Positions 1 to 7,813 of a stretch of 64,000 nt of DNA are shown in pieces; positions within the stretch are counted from its first letter, which is position 1, and the number at the start of each line of letters is the position of its first letter. Source of the DNA: an uncultured Bacteroidales bacterium (GTDB taxonomy: Bacteria; Bacteroidota; Bacteroidia; Bacteroidales; Paludibacteraceae); contig CAKUYO010000011.1 in NCBI GenBank assembly GCA_934716995.1, positions 1 to 64,000 on the forward strand, in the 5' to 3' direction. Under the pieces are notes generated by a model that saw only the letters and a program-made list of their open reading frames with translations, did not search any database and was not told where the DNA came from. Made by a program: the position numbers and the translations under genes.

Positions 1-490
1 CCACCAAACCGTTAGGTACTGCATTGCGTTGGGTACGGCTGATATTCTTCTGCACCAGTTTGACAAGGTCGGGCAATGGCATTACGGCACGCGAGACCAC
101 AAAATCGAACTTGCCTTTCTCCTCCTCCGCACGCTCCTGAATACAGCGCACATTGGTAAGTCCTATGGCATTGGAAACCTCCTGCGCCACACGGACTTTC
201 TTGCCGATGGAGTCGATAAGTGTAAACTCACACTCCGGAAACAGAATAGCCAACGGCACCCCCGGGAAACCGCCCCCCGTACCTACATCAAGAATTTTGC
301 TCTGCGGCTGAAAAGGCAGCACTTTGGCTATAGCAAGCGAATGTAAGACGTGGTGTTCATACAGATTATCAATATCCTTGCGGGAGATGACATTGATCTT
401 GCCGTTCCATTCACGATAAAGCGCGTCAAGCGCAGCAAACTGCTGCTCCTGACGCGCTGTCAGCGAAAAGTATTGACGAATAAGTTCCAC
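1..490 (-). CDS. rsmG: RsmG, 16S rRNA m7G527 methyltransferase (partial)
   Basis: N-terminal three quarters of RsmG (GidB), which methylates N7 of G527 in 16S rRNA with S-adenosylmethionine. Reading the minus strand gives REWNGKINVISRKD, then a SAM-binding loop ILDVGTGGGFPG, then FDFVVSRAVMPLPDL, all hallmarks of the family. There is no ATG at the head of the frame. The family usually starts with a sequence like M-E-L-I, which points to GTG at 490 (or TTG at 493). The C-terminus lies beyond the window edge. It follows yebC on the same strand after a 47-bp gap and may be co-transcribed with it. The identification rests on clear motifs; the start codon is the uncertain part. Confidence 0.9.
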   Translation of the reverse strand, partial: MELIRQYFSLTARQEQQFAALDALYREWNGKINVISRKDIDNLYEHHVLHSLAIAKVLPFQPQSKILDVGTGGGFPGVPLAILFPECEFTLIDSIGKKVRVAQEVSNAIGLTNVRCIQERAEEEKGKFDFVVSRAVMPLPDLVKLVQKNISRTQRNAVPNGLV

Positions 491-537
491 CAAAAGAATT
501 TGTAAATTATAGGTATGTAAATTTGTAAATTCTCTTG

Positions 538-1254
538 TTATTCCGCCATATTGGTGAAGACATTCTGCACGTCCTCATCCTCTTCGATGCGGTCTATAAG
601 TTTCTGTACCGACTCTTTCTCCTCGTCGGTAAGCGTCTTATAGTCGTTCGGAATACGTACGAACTCACAACTCTGGATTTCGAAGCCGTTGTCCTCGAGG
701 TATTTCTGAATCTGCGAATACTGGTTGAAATCGCCGTAGATGATGATGTTTCCATCCTCGTCCGTCCCCAGTTCCTCTACCCCGAAATCAATCAGTTCGA
801 GTTCGAGTTCGTCCAGATCAACCCCTTCTTTAGGGCTAACCGTGAAGCATGCCTTGCGGTCGAAAAGGAACTGCAGACAGCCCTGCGTACCGAGCGTACC
901 GCCGTGCTTGGTGAAATACGAACGGATATTGGCAACCGTACGCATATTATTGTCGGTAGCCGTCTCAATAAAGATAGCCACGCCATGCGGACCGTATCCT
1001 TCGTAGTTGATTTCCTTGTAGCCCTCCGACGACTTATCGGTGGCTTTTTTGATAGCACGATCAATGTTCTCCTTAGGCATATTCTCACGTTTGCACTGCT
1101 GGATCAGCGTACGCAAACGCGGGTTGCTATCGGGATCCGGACCGCCCTCACGAGCAGCGATTGTGATTTCTTTACCGAGTTTGGTGAATGTGCGAGCCAT
1201 ATGGCCCCAGCGTTTCAGTTTGGTTGCTTTGCGATATTCAAATGCGCGTCCCAT
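538..1254 (-). CDS. YebC/PmpR-family DNA-binding regulatory protein
   Basis: 238-residue YebC/TACO1-family protein, the normal family length. The N-terminus has the usual basic segment (MGRAFEYRK, then WGHMARTFTKLGKEI), followed by NPRLRTLIQQCKRENMPKE and the EGYGPHGVAIFIE motif, then the acidic C-terminal half. Family members bind DNA as regulators (PmpR in Pseudomonas) or help translation of difficult peptide stretches; which applies here cannot be read from the sequence. It lies between the OmpA-family gene (58-bp gap) and rsmG, all on the minus strand. The gap in front of it holds 8-bp repeats related to GTTTATTT. Confidence 0.92.
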   Translation of the reverse strand: MGRAFEYRKATKLKRWGHMARTFTKLGKEITIAAREGGPDPDSNPRLRTLIQQCKRENMPKENIDRAIKKATDKSSEGYKEINYEGYGPHGVAIFIETATDNNMRTVANIRSYFTKHGGTLGTQGCLQFLFDRKACFTVSPKEGVDLDELELELIDFGVEELGTDEDGNIIIYGDFNQYSQIQKYLEDNGFEIQSCEFVRIPNDYKTLTDEEKESVQKLIDRIEEDEDVQNVFTNMAE

Positions 1255-1312
1255 ACTTTTAGTTTATTTGTTTATGAGTTTATTTGTTTATTGTTTATGC
1301 GTAGTTTAGTGG

Positions 1313-3943
1313 TTATTGGTTTTGCAGTGTATCCATCGGCTGTGCCTGAATGGTGTCCTGCTTGGGCAGCAAGGTAGAATCGGCGTGGTCGAGGATAGTC
1401 TCGTAGGTAATCTCTTCAAACGTGATATTAAACTCCACACGGCGGTTCAATGCACGTCCTTTGGCAGTCTTGTTGTCGGCAATAGGCACTTCCATACCAT
1501 AGCCGTGTGCGGTCATACGTTCTGCGGGAACACCTTTCTTCACCAGATAGTCCATCACCGCGTGTGCACGTTTGTCGCTCAGGTTCTTGTTAAAGTCCGC
1601 CTTACCCACATTATCGGTATGCCCTTGCACCTCGATCATAAAAGTCGGATTGTCAATAAAGGTTTTGGCAATCTGATCCAGCAACGGATAAGAGGCTTTT
1701 TTGATGTTGGCTTTTCCGTTCTCGAACTGAATACCCTGCATCGCTTTCTTAAGCAGGTTGCGAACCTCACGTTTTACCTCAGGACAACCTTTGTTGTATT
1801 TCGGACCAGCCACCGTCGGACATTCGTCTTTCCAGTCGGGAACCCCGTCCCCGTCAGTATCCAACTCACACCCTTTCTCATCCACGAAACCGGCAGCACC
1901 CGCCGGGGTGTTCGGACACTCATCGAGATAATCGGGCACACCGTCGCCGTCGGTATCTATCGGACACCCTTTTCCGTCCACCATACCATACGCAGCCTCG
2001 GGGGTATCCGGACATTCGTCAAGATAATCGGGTACACCGTCGCCATCGGTATCCAGCAAGCAGCCTTTCTCATCAATATAGCCTTGTGCCTCTATCGGGG
2101 TACCGGGACATTCATCACGCCAGTCGGGGACGCCATCGCCGTCAGAGTCGATCTCACAACCTTTCTCATCCACCATACCGATAGCGCCGGCGGGAGTATT
2201 GGAACACTCATCCAGATAATCAGGCACACCATCGCCGTCGGAATCAATCGGACAGCCCATACTGTCTACCAGTCCGTAAGCCGCTTCGGGTGTACCGGGG
2301 CAGCGATCAAGGTAGTCGGGCACACCGTCACCGTCCGAATCAATCGGGCAACCCAAAGCATCCACTTGTACGTTCTTCGGCGTATTGGGACACATATCCA
2401 GACGATCGTAAATGCCGTCTTTGTCGGTATCCTTCTTGCTCTTGTTGGTTCCCCATACAATACTGAAGCCCAATGCAAGATTAACACCTTTGGCTTTGTA
2501 AGGAATAGGACAATGAACCGTTTTTCCACCGTCCTGCTCTATATCATAATAGGCATACGAGGTGGGGATATAATCCATTGCCAACGTCAGGTTAATGCCA
2601 TCGTAGGGCATAAAACTGAGTCCTGCACCGATATTACTGTACTTGCCGTTATTCACCAAAGAATAACTCAATGCAAGGTTGAACCAGTTACAAGGGCGCA
2701 AAGCCGCACCGAGTGTAACCTCTTCGTAGAGACGGCGGTTATACAGACGTGTCTTTGACAAAACACCTACACCAATACGATTGTCCCAAAAGTTGGCATC
2801 AATACCCACATTGAACTTGGCACTCAGCATACGGGCAAATCCGGTACCGGTCATCGTAGCAGTAGTGCCATCCACAATACCAATCAGATTGGTCTTTACA
2901 TCACTTAGCAAACTATCCGAATCAAACTTGCCGTCCACGACATAGTGGTCGTACGTAAAATCTCCGACACCGGTAAAGGTGGTATCTATCGTACAATTAT
3001 AGCGGCGCCCGCCGTTCCAATAGATGAATCCGAGGTCATTTACTGCTGCAGTAATCTGCAGTTGCTCAATGGGCTTATAGGTAAAACCAAGATCAAAAGC
3101 CGCACCATAACCGCTCGGAGTGAGCAGCGATTTAACCAACGCCCATGTATCATCGGTATTGATCAGATCGTCTTTATTGAGATCAGACCAGGTATCTTTG
3201 TTTATTTCCTGCGGAACGGCATCCCAGTTGACAGGTGCCGCCACCATCAGATCGCCCGTACCGTGTATGCGCCACTCTGTAGCCGAAGCATCAATGCCAA
3301 GATTGGAACCGGACAAACCGGCATACATAGTACCCAACAGCACTTTCAGTTTACCACCGACCGTCCATTGGTCATTGATACGATGCGAATATCCGAAACC
3401 TATTTCGGTGTACATCGTAGCGCGCACACCTAACTGATTAAGGTCTATATAGTTGATACCGCCATTCAAATCCTGCATACCTCCGCCGAGTGCAAAACCG
3501 AACAGGTCGTAAGGCAATGCGATACCGCCTTCGACACGCTCCATGACATTGAAATGGAAATACCCTTTTTCGTTCTTGGTTCGAAAACCGAAACTCAGCA
3601 GGTCGGCAGTAACATCGCCATCCACCAACGTAGCCTTACGGAACGCACGGAGCAATGCCGCCTTATCGCCATTGGGATGCAGAGCCGTAATGGTCTGCCC
3701 GGTGAGCGGATCTATGTATATAAGGTCGCTCATTGTCAGCGAGTTATTACCCGCCCACAAACCGGTATAGCCTAATGGCGTGAAATTGACATATCCGTTG
3801 CTTACCGGCTGGAAAGCAGGGTTTACCAAGTGGCGCATGGGCGCATTTTCCAAAAAATAAAGCGTCGTTACCTGTTGCGCTTGTACGCTGACAGCACCCG
3901 TCAGGAGAGCCGCTACCAGCAATTTACGAAATACGTTTTTCAT
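1313..3943 (-). CDS. DUF5723 - thrombospondin type 3 repeat - OmpA outer-membrane protein
   Basis: 876 residues. A signal peptide (residues 1-22, ending VQA) is followed by a beta-rich region of about 470 residues that resembles the DUF5723 outer-membrane domain of Bacteroidota (NPAFQP near the N-terminus). From about residue 500 to 715 come repeated calcium-binding thrombospondin type 3 units of the form DSDGDGVPDYLDxCP. The last 130 residues are an OmpA peptidoglycan-binding domain (IEVQGHTDNVG, then LSDKRAHAVMDYL, ending GRALNRRVEF). The likely role is an outer-membrane protein anchored to the cell wall. It starts 13 bp after the upstream lipoprotein gene, so the two probably form an operon. 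Its transcription may also respond to the invertible promoter at 6010-6041. Confidence 0.88.
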   Translation of the reverse strand: MKNVFRKLLVAALLTGAVSVQAQQVTTLYFLENAPMRHLVNPAFQPVSNGYVNFTPLGYTGLWAGNNSLTMSDLIYIDPLTGQTITALHPNGDKAALLRAFRKATLVDGDVTADLLSFGFRTKNEKGYFHFNVMERVEGGIALPYDLFGFALGGGMQDLNGGINYIDLNQLGVRATMYTEIGFGYSHRINDQWTVGGKLKVLLGTMYAGLSGSNLGIDASATEWRIHGTGDLMVAAPVNWDAVPQEINKDTWSDLNKDDLINTDDTWALVKSLLTPSGYGAAFDLGFTYKPIEQLQITAAVNDLGFIYWNGGRRYNCTIDTTFTGVGDFTYDHYVVDGKFDSDSLLSDVKTNLIGIVDGTTATMTGTGFARMLSAKFNVGIDANFWDNRIGVGVLSKTRLYNRRLYEEVTLGAALRPCNWFNLALSYSLVNNGKYSNIGAGLSFMPYDGINLTLAMDYIPTSYAYYDIEQDGGKTVHCPIPYKAKGVNLALGFSIVWGTNKSKKDTDKDGIYDRLDMCPNTPKNVQVDALGCPIDSDGDGVPDYLDRCPGTPEAAYGLVDSMGCPIDSDGDGVPDYLDECSNTPAGAIGMVDEKGCEIDSDGDGVPDWRDECPGTPIEAQGYIDEKGCLLDTDGDGVPDYLDECPDTPEAAYGMVDGKGCPIDTDGDGVPDYLDECPNTPAGAAGFVDEKGCELDTDGDGVPDWKDECPTVAGPKYNKGCPEVKREVRNLLKKAMQGIQFENGKANIKKASYPLLDQIAKTFIDNPTFMIEVQGHTDNVGKADFNKNLSDKRAHAVMDYLVKKGVPAERMTAHGYGMEVPIADNKTAKGRALNRRVEFNITFEEITYETILDHADSTLLPKQDTIQAQPMDTLQNQ

Positions 3944-3956
3944 TGGTCAGTTCTCC

Positions 3957-5819
3957 TTATTTATTGTTTATATTACCCAAATCAAAAACCGCATCCACTT
4001 GGGCACTCAACCCCAACTGTATCTTGAGTTTGTTATCCTCTGCAATACGTATATTGAAACCACCGTTCCGATAAGCACTCTGCAATGATTCGTCATCTAT
4101 ACTTGCCGTATAAACTATGCTTTTGATCTTGCTGAACGTATCAAAGTGTTTCTTGTCAATCGACAGGATTTCAACCTGTTCGCTCACTGTAGGAATAGCC
4201 GAACCACCTTCAAAACGATATGCCGGAGCCGTGATACGAATAGTATCGGACGATGTCAAACGATATGTCTTGCCAGGGTCGTCCGGCTCGGTAATCACAT
4301 TGCCGTCCTCGTCCAATGCATAGAACACACCCTGAATATCCAACGGAATGGAGTTGGTTATCTTCATGATTAGTTTCAAATCGCTGGTTTTCAGCGTATC
4401 AATCATATCCACCGATGCCAACAGCGAATCCAAGGTATATCGGCTGATGTCTATATCCTTTATGGTATCACTATACTCAATCCCCACTCCTTCGTTAAAA
4501 ATAAACGGCAATGTAGCGACAGCGTCCACATAGACACCCGTATTGGGCGTGATACGTATCTGCGGTGTACGCTGGCGATTGAAATCTATAGAAAATTTAT
4601 AACCGAATATATCGGGACGGATGGCAAACAAACGGTCAATATGCCCGAATGCCTCTGTATTGTCGAAACGCACGTGCATAGTAGCCGAATCGCCTATTGC
4701 ACTTGTCAGCGGCAGATACTCATCAGGCGTAAAATCGCGATAAAGAGTCTGGTTGCCATTGAAAGTGGCATATCGTTTCTGCGATTTGTCTTCGGTCTCC
4801 ACAAACAGATAATCCCCCTGCATCATCAACGCACCCGCCACCTTGGTGGTAATCTGCATATCCACGACCGGTTCGGCAAACGGCAGTTTGGCTTTCTTGA
4901 GTTGCGTCCACGCAGCCCATTCTTTAGCAATGCTCACCGTATCCTCGTCATACATGTCGCTTGAGGGGGTAAACATACCCCATATAGCCGCATAATCGAT
5001 AAATTGTACAGCCAAATGATACTCAAATGCCGCATTATCGGCTATTGTTACCTTACCGGCAGAGGTAGGCACCGTAAAATTGAAATAGATGACAAAATCA
5101 CAGGTGTCTATTACATTGCCGAAATACGCCTCCGGCGTGGAGGGTGTTCTGTTTTTCATCAAATTGACAGTAAACTCCGTTACTTGGATGGGTATATCCT
5201 GACTATAACCGTATCCGTCACCCTTTGAATACACCACCACGTTTTTGCCCTGCGGGCGAGAAAAAGCAGAGCCCAAATCAATGCTCACGCTATTGATCCA
5301 CTCCCATTTCAGCGGCAGGTTCTTGGGCACAATCGTACTGATAAAATTAGCATTCTCTATCAATGCGCTATCCAAACGCTCGTCGTCCTCATTACTATTG
5401 ATACCTTTCAGTTTCAACGTAAGAGGAAAAGCCAACGTAATCTCTTTGTTGTCATCGCCTGTAATCTGATGATTGCTAAGTTCCTGACTTTCCCGCAACT
5501 TGTCATACACATTCATAGTGAGTGTTTTCTCCGAGACATACCGGCTCAAATCCACTTGGTGGTACTTTTTATCCACGCTGAATGTATCTCTGAAAGTCAG
5601 GATTCCCTTGTTGTCAAGCGAATCCACATAGATATTCGATACTTGCCCGTCGGCAAGAAAATCACCGATAGTAGCACTCATCGAACCTACCGGCAGAGCA
5701 ATACCCATATCCAACTCTGCGGTCGTGTCGATGTTTTTCAAGTCCACATCCGCTTTGCAACCACTCATAGCCAAGCCTGCACAGCCCGCTACAACAAAGA
5801 ATAGATGTTTTGCTTCCAT
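3957..5819 (-). CDS. Predicted lipoprotein of unknown function
   Basis: About 620 residues from the ATG at 5819, chosen because it gives a standard lipoprotein signal: hydrophobic FFVVAGCAGLAMSGC with Cys21 as the lipidation site. An in-frame ATG at 5855 would add 12 residues, but it lies inside the -7 promoter box and can be excluded. The body is rich in beta-prone, acidic sequence with many Asp-Thr-Ile repeats; I recognise no catalytic motif. It resembles other large Bacteroidales surface or periplasmic lipoproteins encoded next to OmpA-family proteins. The OmpA gene follows after 13 bp, suggesting joint function at the cell surface. Two promoters can reach it: its own at 5855-5885, and in the present orientation the invertible promoter at 6010-6041. 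Confidence 0.75.
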   Translation of the reverse strand: MEAKHLFFVVAGCAGLAMSGCKADVDLKNIDTTAELDMGIALPVGSMSATIGDFLADGQVSNIYVDSLDNKGILTFRDTFSVDKKYHQVDLSRYVSEKTLTMNVYDKLRESQELSNHQITGDDNKEITLAFPLTLKLKGINSNEDDERLDSALIENANFISTIVPKNLPLKWEWINSVSIDLGSAFSRPQGKNVVVYSKGDGYGYSQDIPIQVTEFTVNLMKNRTPSTPEAYFGNVIDTCDFVIYFNFTVPTSAGKVTIADNAAFEYHLAVQFIDYAAIWGMFTPSSDMYDEDTVSIAKEWAAWTQLKKAKLPFAEPVVDMQITTKVAGALMMQGDYLFVETEDKSQKRYATFNGNQTLYRDFTPDEYLPLTSAIGDSATMHVRFDNTEAFGHIDRLFAIRPDIFGYKFSIDFNRQRTPQIRITPNTGVYVDAVATLPFIFNEGVGIEYSDTIKDIDISRYTLDSLLASVDMIDTLKTSDLKLIMKITNSIPLDIQGVFYALDEDGNVITEPDDPGKTYRLTSSDTIRITAPAYRFEGGSAIPTVSEQVEILSIDKKHFDTFSKIKSIVYTASIDDESLQSAYRNGGFNIRIAEDNKLKIQLGLSAQVDAVFDLGNINNK

Positions 5820-5854
5820 TGTGAATTTAGTTTTTATACGTACAAAATAGCGCA

Positions 5855-5885
5855 CAAAGGTACACTTTTTTTTTTACATACACAA
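5855..5885 (-). promoter_or_regulatory. Bacteroides-type promoter of the lipoprotein-OmpA operon
   Basis: Minus-strand -7 box TACCTTTG (5862-5855) and -33 TTG (5885-5883), separated by exactly 20 bp. This matches the Bacteroidota sigma-70 consensus TTTG/TAnnTTTG. Transcription should begin near 5850, giving a leader of about 30 nt before the ATG at 5819. It lies outside the invertible segment and so does not depend on orientation. Confidence 0.8.
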
Positions 5886-5966
5886 GCACACCACAAAAAA
5901 CAACAGGCACAGATAAACATCTGTACCCGTTTCCCGATAAAATACCCTCAATGTCTATATTTTCCG

Positions 5967-6000
5967 CTCCGAACCTGTCGCACAAAAACGACCGTTTTTT
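5967..6000. repeat. Left 34-bp inverted repeat of the invertible segment
   Basis: Begins CTCCGAACCTGTCGCAC and ends CGACCGTTTTTT. It is an exact reverse complement of 7268-7301 over all 34 positions; homology stops at 6001 inside and at 5966 outside. The centre CACAAAAACG-AC-CGTTTTTT forms two near-symmetric half-sites. Confidence 0.93.
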
Positions 6001-6009
6001 ATCAACGTG

Positions 6010-6041
6010 CAAAAGTAGTGCTTTAATTTTATATATGCAAA
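6010..6041 (-). promoter_or_regulatory. Outward-facing promoter inside the invertible segment
   Basis: Minus-strand -33 TTTG (6041-6038), 20-bp spacer, -7 TACTTTTG (6017-6010): a full match to the Bacteroidota consensus. The start site would fall near 6004, just inside the left inverted repeat. As read it transcribes leftward through the repeat toward the lipoprotein ATG at 5819. After inversion the same promoter would transcribe rightward, starting near 7264, into the gene at 7347 and the aryl polyene cluster. I found no comparable box at the right end of the segment facing right, nor between 7302 and 7346. Confidence 0.78.
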
Positions 6042-6457
6042 TTTTTCCACAAAAAAACATACAAAATGATACATTTCGAAACGTTTCTATGTTTAATAAC
6101 ATATAAAAGACCCATACTCCGGCATATCGGTATCTTTTGCCTTGCAATCTCTTGTATATATCGAAAAAAAGTTAGATTTTTGCCCCAATCCATATTTTTC
6201 TCATCCGCACGCGCATACACATATTGCGCTGTAATGGTCTCCTATGCCGCAAGCGGCAAGAAAAATTAAAGAAAATAAAGAAAACAGACCGCTTCTTTGT
6301 CCTTACTTGTAGGTAACAACTCTATGTTATTTGTATGTGATTTGTATGTGATTTGTATGTGATTCGTATGTGATTCGTATGTTATTAAGCGGTTTTTACT
6401 TGTATTTCAGTAATTTGATACTGATAGTTCGTTATTAACTAAATTTAATTGATATGT
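6042..6457. other. Gene-free part of the invertible segment
   Basis: About 415 bp of AT-rich sequence without a credible gene. It holds a short perfect hairpin GCCGCAAGCGGC (6246-6257) and the six-unit 11-bp array at 6322-6387. I could not find a clear -33/-7 pair for the invertase gene; TAATTTG near 6411 is one base short of the consensus -7 box. Confidence 0.6.
6322..6387. repeat. Six tandem 11-bp units upstream of the invertase gene
   Basis: Six units with an exact 11-bp period: one CTATGTTATTT, two GTATGTGATTT, two GTATGTGATTC, one GTATGTTATTA. It ends 70 bp before the invertase ATG. The one-turn spacing would put each unit on the same face of the helix, as in an iteron or operator array. 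It belongs to the dispersed 11-bp class described in the findings. Confidence 0.9.
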
Positions 6458-7075
6458 ATGATTTACGGATACATTCGTGTCTCTACCGACAAGCAAACGG
6501 TAGAAAACCAACGTTTTGAAATTGTACGTTTTTGCGAAAAAGAGCACTTGCAGATAGACGGTTGGATAGAAGAAACCATCAGCGGCACCAAGGCGTACAA
6601 CAAACGTGCATTAGGCAAACTGCTCAAACAAGTCCGCCAAGGCGACATCATCATTTGTGCCGAGTTGTCCCGTCTCGGACGCAATCTGTTTATGATTATG
6701 GAGATACTCAATATATGTATGACAAAAGAATGTAAGGTTTGGACAATCAAAGACAAGTACCGTCTCGGCGATGATATTCAGAGCAAAGTTTTGGCGTTCG
6801 CTTTCGGTCTATCGGCAGAAATAGAGCGCAATCTCATCTCGCAGCGCACCAAAGAAGCCCTTGCCCGCAAAAGAGCAAGTGGCGTACAACTCGGACATCC
6901 CAAAGGACAGAGCAATGCGTTCGAAAAACGCAAGTTGCACCGCAAACGGCACAAAATAAAAGCCCTTCTTGCCGCAGGTACTTCGATCACATCTATGGCA
7001 AAACTATGCCACGTCCACCGCACCACTATGTCCCTCTATCTCTGCGACATAGGTGCCACTACTTCTAATAAGTAA
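6458..7075 (+). CDS. Mpi-family serine DNA invertase
   Basis: 205-residue serine recombinase starting at the ATG at 6458; an in-frame TTG nine bases earlier is less likely. The resolvase/invertase catalytic domain begins MIYGYIRVSTDKQ with nucleophile Ser9 and Arg7. It continues with ISGTKAYNKRALGKLL, the arginine-rich ELSRLGRN motif and the long E helix AFGLSAEIERNLISQRTKEAL. A short C-terminal helix-turn-helix follows (ITSMAKLCHVHRTTMSLYL). Length and sequence closely resemble the master invertase Mpi of Bacteroides fragilis, which flips capsule promoters. Lying inside its own 34-bp inverted repeats, it most likely inverts this segment. It could also act on similar sites elsewhere in the genome. 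Confidence 0.93.
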   Translation: MIYGYIRVSTDKQTVENQRFEIVRFCEKEHLQIDGWIEETISGTKAYNKRALGKLLKQVRQGDIIICAELSRLGRNLFMIMEILNICMTKECKVWTIKDKYRLGDDIQSKVLAFAFGLSAEIERNLISQRTKEALARKRASGVQLGHPKGQSNAFEKRKLHRKRHKIKALLAAGTSITSMAKLCHVHRTTMSLYLCDIGATTSNK

Positions 7076-7080
7076 ATAAA

Positions 7081-7174
7081 AACAAAACTGGCAAAACCTG
7101 TCTTGCGGCGCAACACGCGCCGCGCTCAAAGGCAAGCCCGTGTTGGGCGCGCAGTAGGTTTTGCAAGTTTTGTT
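7081..7174 (+). terminator. Large nested hairpin behind the invertase gene
   Basis: Two 19-bp arms (7081-7099 and 7156-7174) pair with one mismatch; the left arm begins AACAAAACTGGCAAAACCT. Inside are GC-rich sub-stems such as GGCGC..GCGCC. It starts five bases after the invertase stop codon. As read it should end invertase transcripts before they cross the right repeat into the aryl polyene cluster. Termination is inferred; there is no pure T run, only TTTTG and TT. Confidence 0.6.
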
Positions 7175-7267
7175 CATATTCTCCTATTTTCAACAAACGC
7201 AAAACCGCATAACACATTGATAGTATTTATTTTACATGCCGATTTATACCACAAAAACGTATAGCAC

Positions 7268-7301
7268 AAAAAACGGTCGTTTTTGTGCGACAGGTTCGGA
7301 G
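7268..7301. repeat. Right 34-bp inverted repeat of the invertible segment
   Basis: Exact reverse complement of 5967-6000. It extends inward into a near-perfect palindrome, GCACAAAAAACG (7264-7275) against CGTTTTTGTGC. It ends 45 bp before the first gene of the aryl polyene cluster. The 45 bp between (7302-7346) is AT-rich, with only a poor -7-like TTATTTTG and no -33 element. Confidence 0.93.
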
Positions 7302-7346
7302 TAAGTCCAAATTAAAATTAATGTAATAAAAAGTCATTATTTTGTT

Positions 7347-7784
7347 ATGAAAAAAGTGTACTTGTTTATGATGGCACTGCTGTGTTCATTTTCTGCTTTT
7401 TCTGCAAACCGTTTACAATTTGTGATAGACTACAAAAACGGTATCTACCAAGGATATACGTACGATAAAATCATCGTGGAGGAAAAGGATTTCCTGAAAG
7501 ATAAGCACCGCTACGAGGGGCGTTTCTATGAGGAGTTTCAGAACAACTACAAGGGTGTAGCGTATATCCCGGAGGTGGTCAATGAAGACGAACCCGTGCT
7601 GAAGATAGAGATACTGCAGGTAACCCGAAAGGGCGACTTGCAAGCCAACGTAATTTACGGAAACCAAACAACCACTATGCAGGCAGAAGGCGGTACATTC
7701 GGCACATTCCTGAACCTGTTCGGGGACGGTATGGAGCACCTCGGCAAGCAAGTAGGCAAATGGATGAAAAAGGTTGCACGGTAA
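7347..7784 (+). CDS. Secreted protein of unknown function at the head of the aryl polyene cluster
   Basis: 145 residues with a clear signal peptide (MKKVYLFMMALLCSFSAFSA). The mature part of about 125 residues is mixed alpha/beta with many Tyr and Lys and ends in a basic amphipathic helix (MEHLGKQVGKWMKKVAR). I do not recognise the family. It is the first gene downstream of the right inverted repeat, 45 bp away, and 29 bp ahead of the ammonia-lyase gene. It would therefore be the first gene transcribed from the invertible promoter in the flipped state. A periplasmic role in the polyene pathway is a guess from position only. Confidence 0.7.
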   Translation: MKKVYLFMMALLCSFSAFSANRLQFVIDYKNGIYQGYTYDKIIVEEKDFLKDKHRYEGRFYEEFQNNYKGVAYIPEVVNEDEPVLKIEILQVTRKGDLQANVIYGNQTTTMQAEGGTFGTFLNLFGDGMEHLGKQVGKWMKKVAR

Positions 7785-7813
7785 AATAGCAAAAACAAAA
7801 TCAAGAATACATA

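Larger units (their letters stand above)
5967..7301. other. Invertible DNA segment with its own invertase (promoter switch)
   Basis: A 1335-bp segment bounded by perfect 34-bp inverted repeats (5967-6000 and 7268-7301) and encoding a serine invertase of the Mpi type (6458-7075). No target-site duplication is seen (CCG outside the left repeat, TAA outside the right), which argues against a transposon. Each repeat is itself an imperfect palindrome around the dinucleotide AC (CACAAAAACG-AC-CGTTTTTT), as expected of a serine-recombinase crossover site. In the orientation read, the promoter at 6010-6041 faces left toward the lipoprotein operon. Inversion maps position p to 13268-p, so the boxes would sit at 7227-7258 facing the aryl polyene cluster, whose first gene starts at 7347. 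Recombination itself is inferred. Confidence 0.82.

Noticed and set aside
5967..7301. Transposon or IS607-like element carrying the serine recombinase
   Set aside because: Long perfect inverted repeats with palindromic cores, no target duplication, no second transposase gene, and an Mpi-type recombinase fit an invertible segment better.
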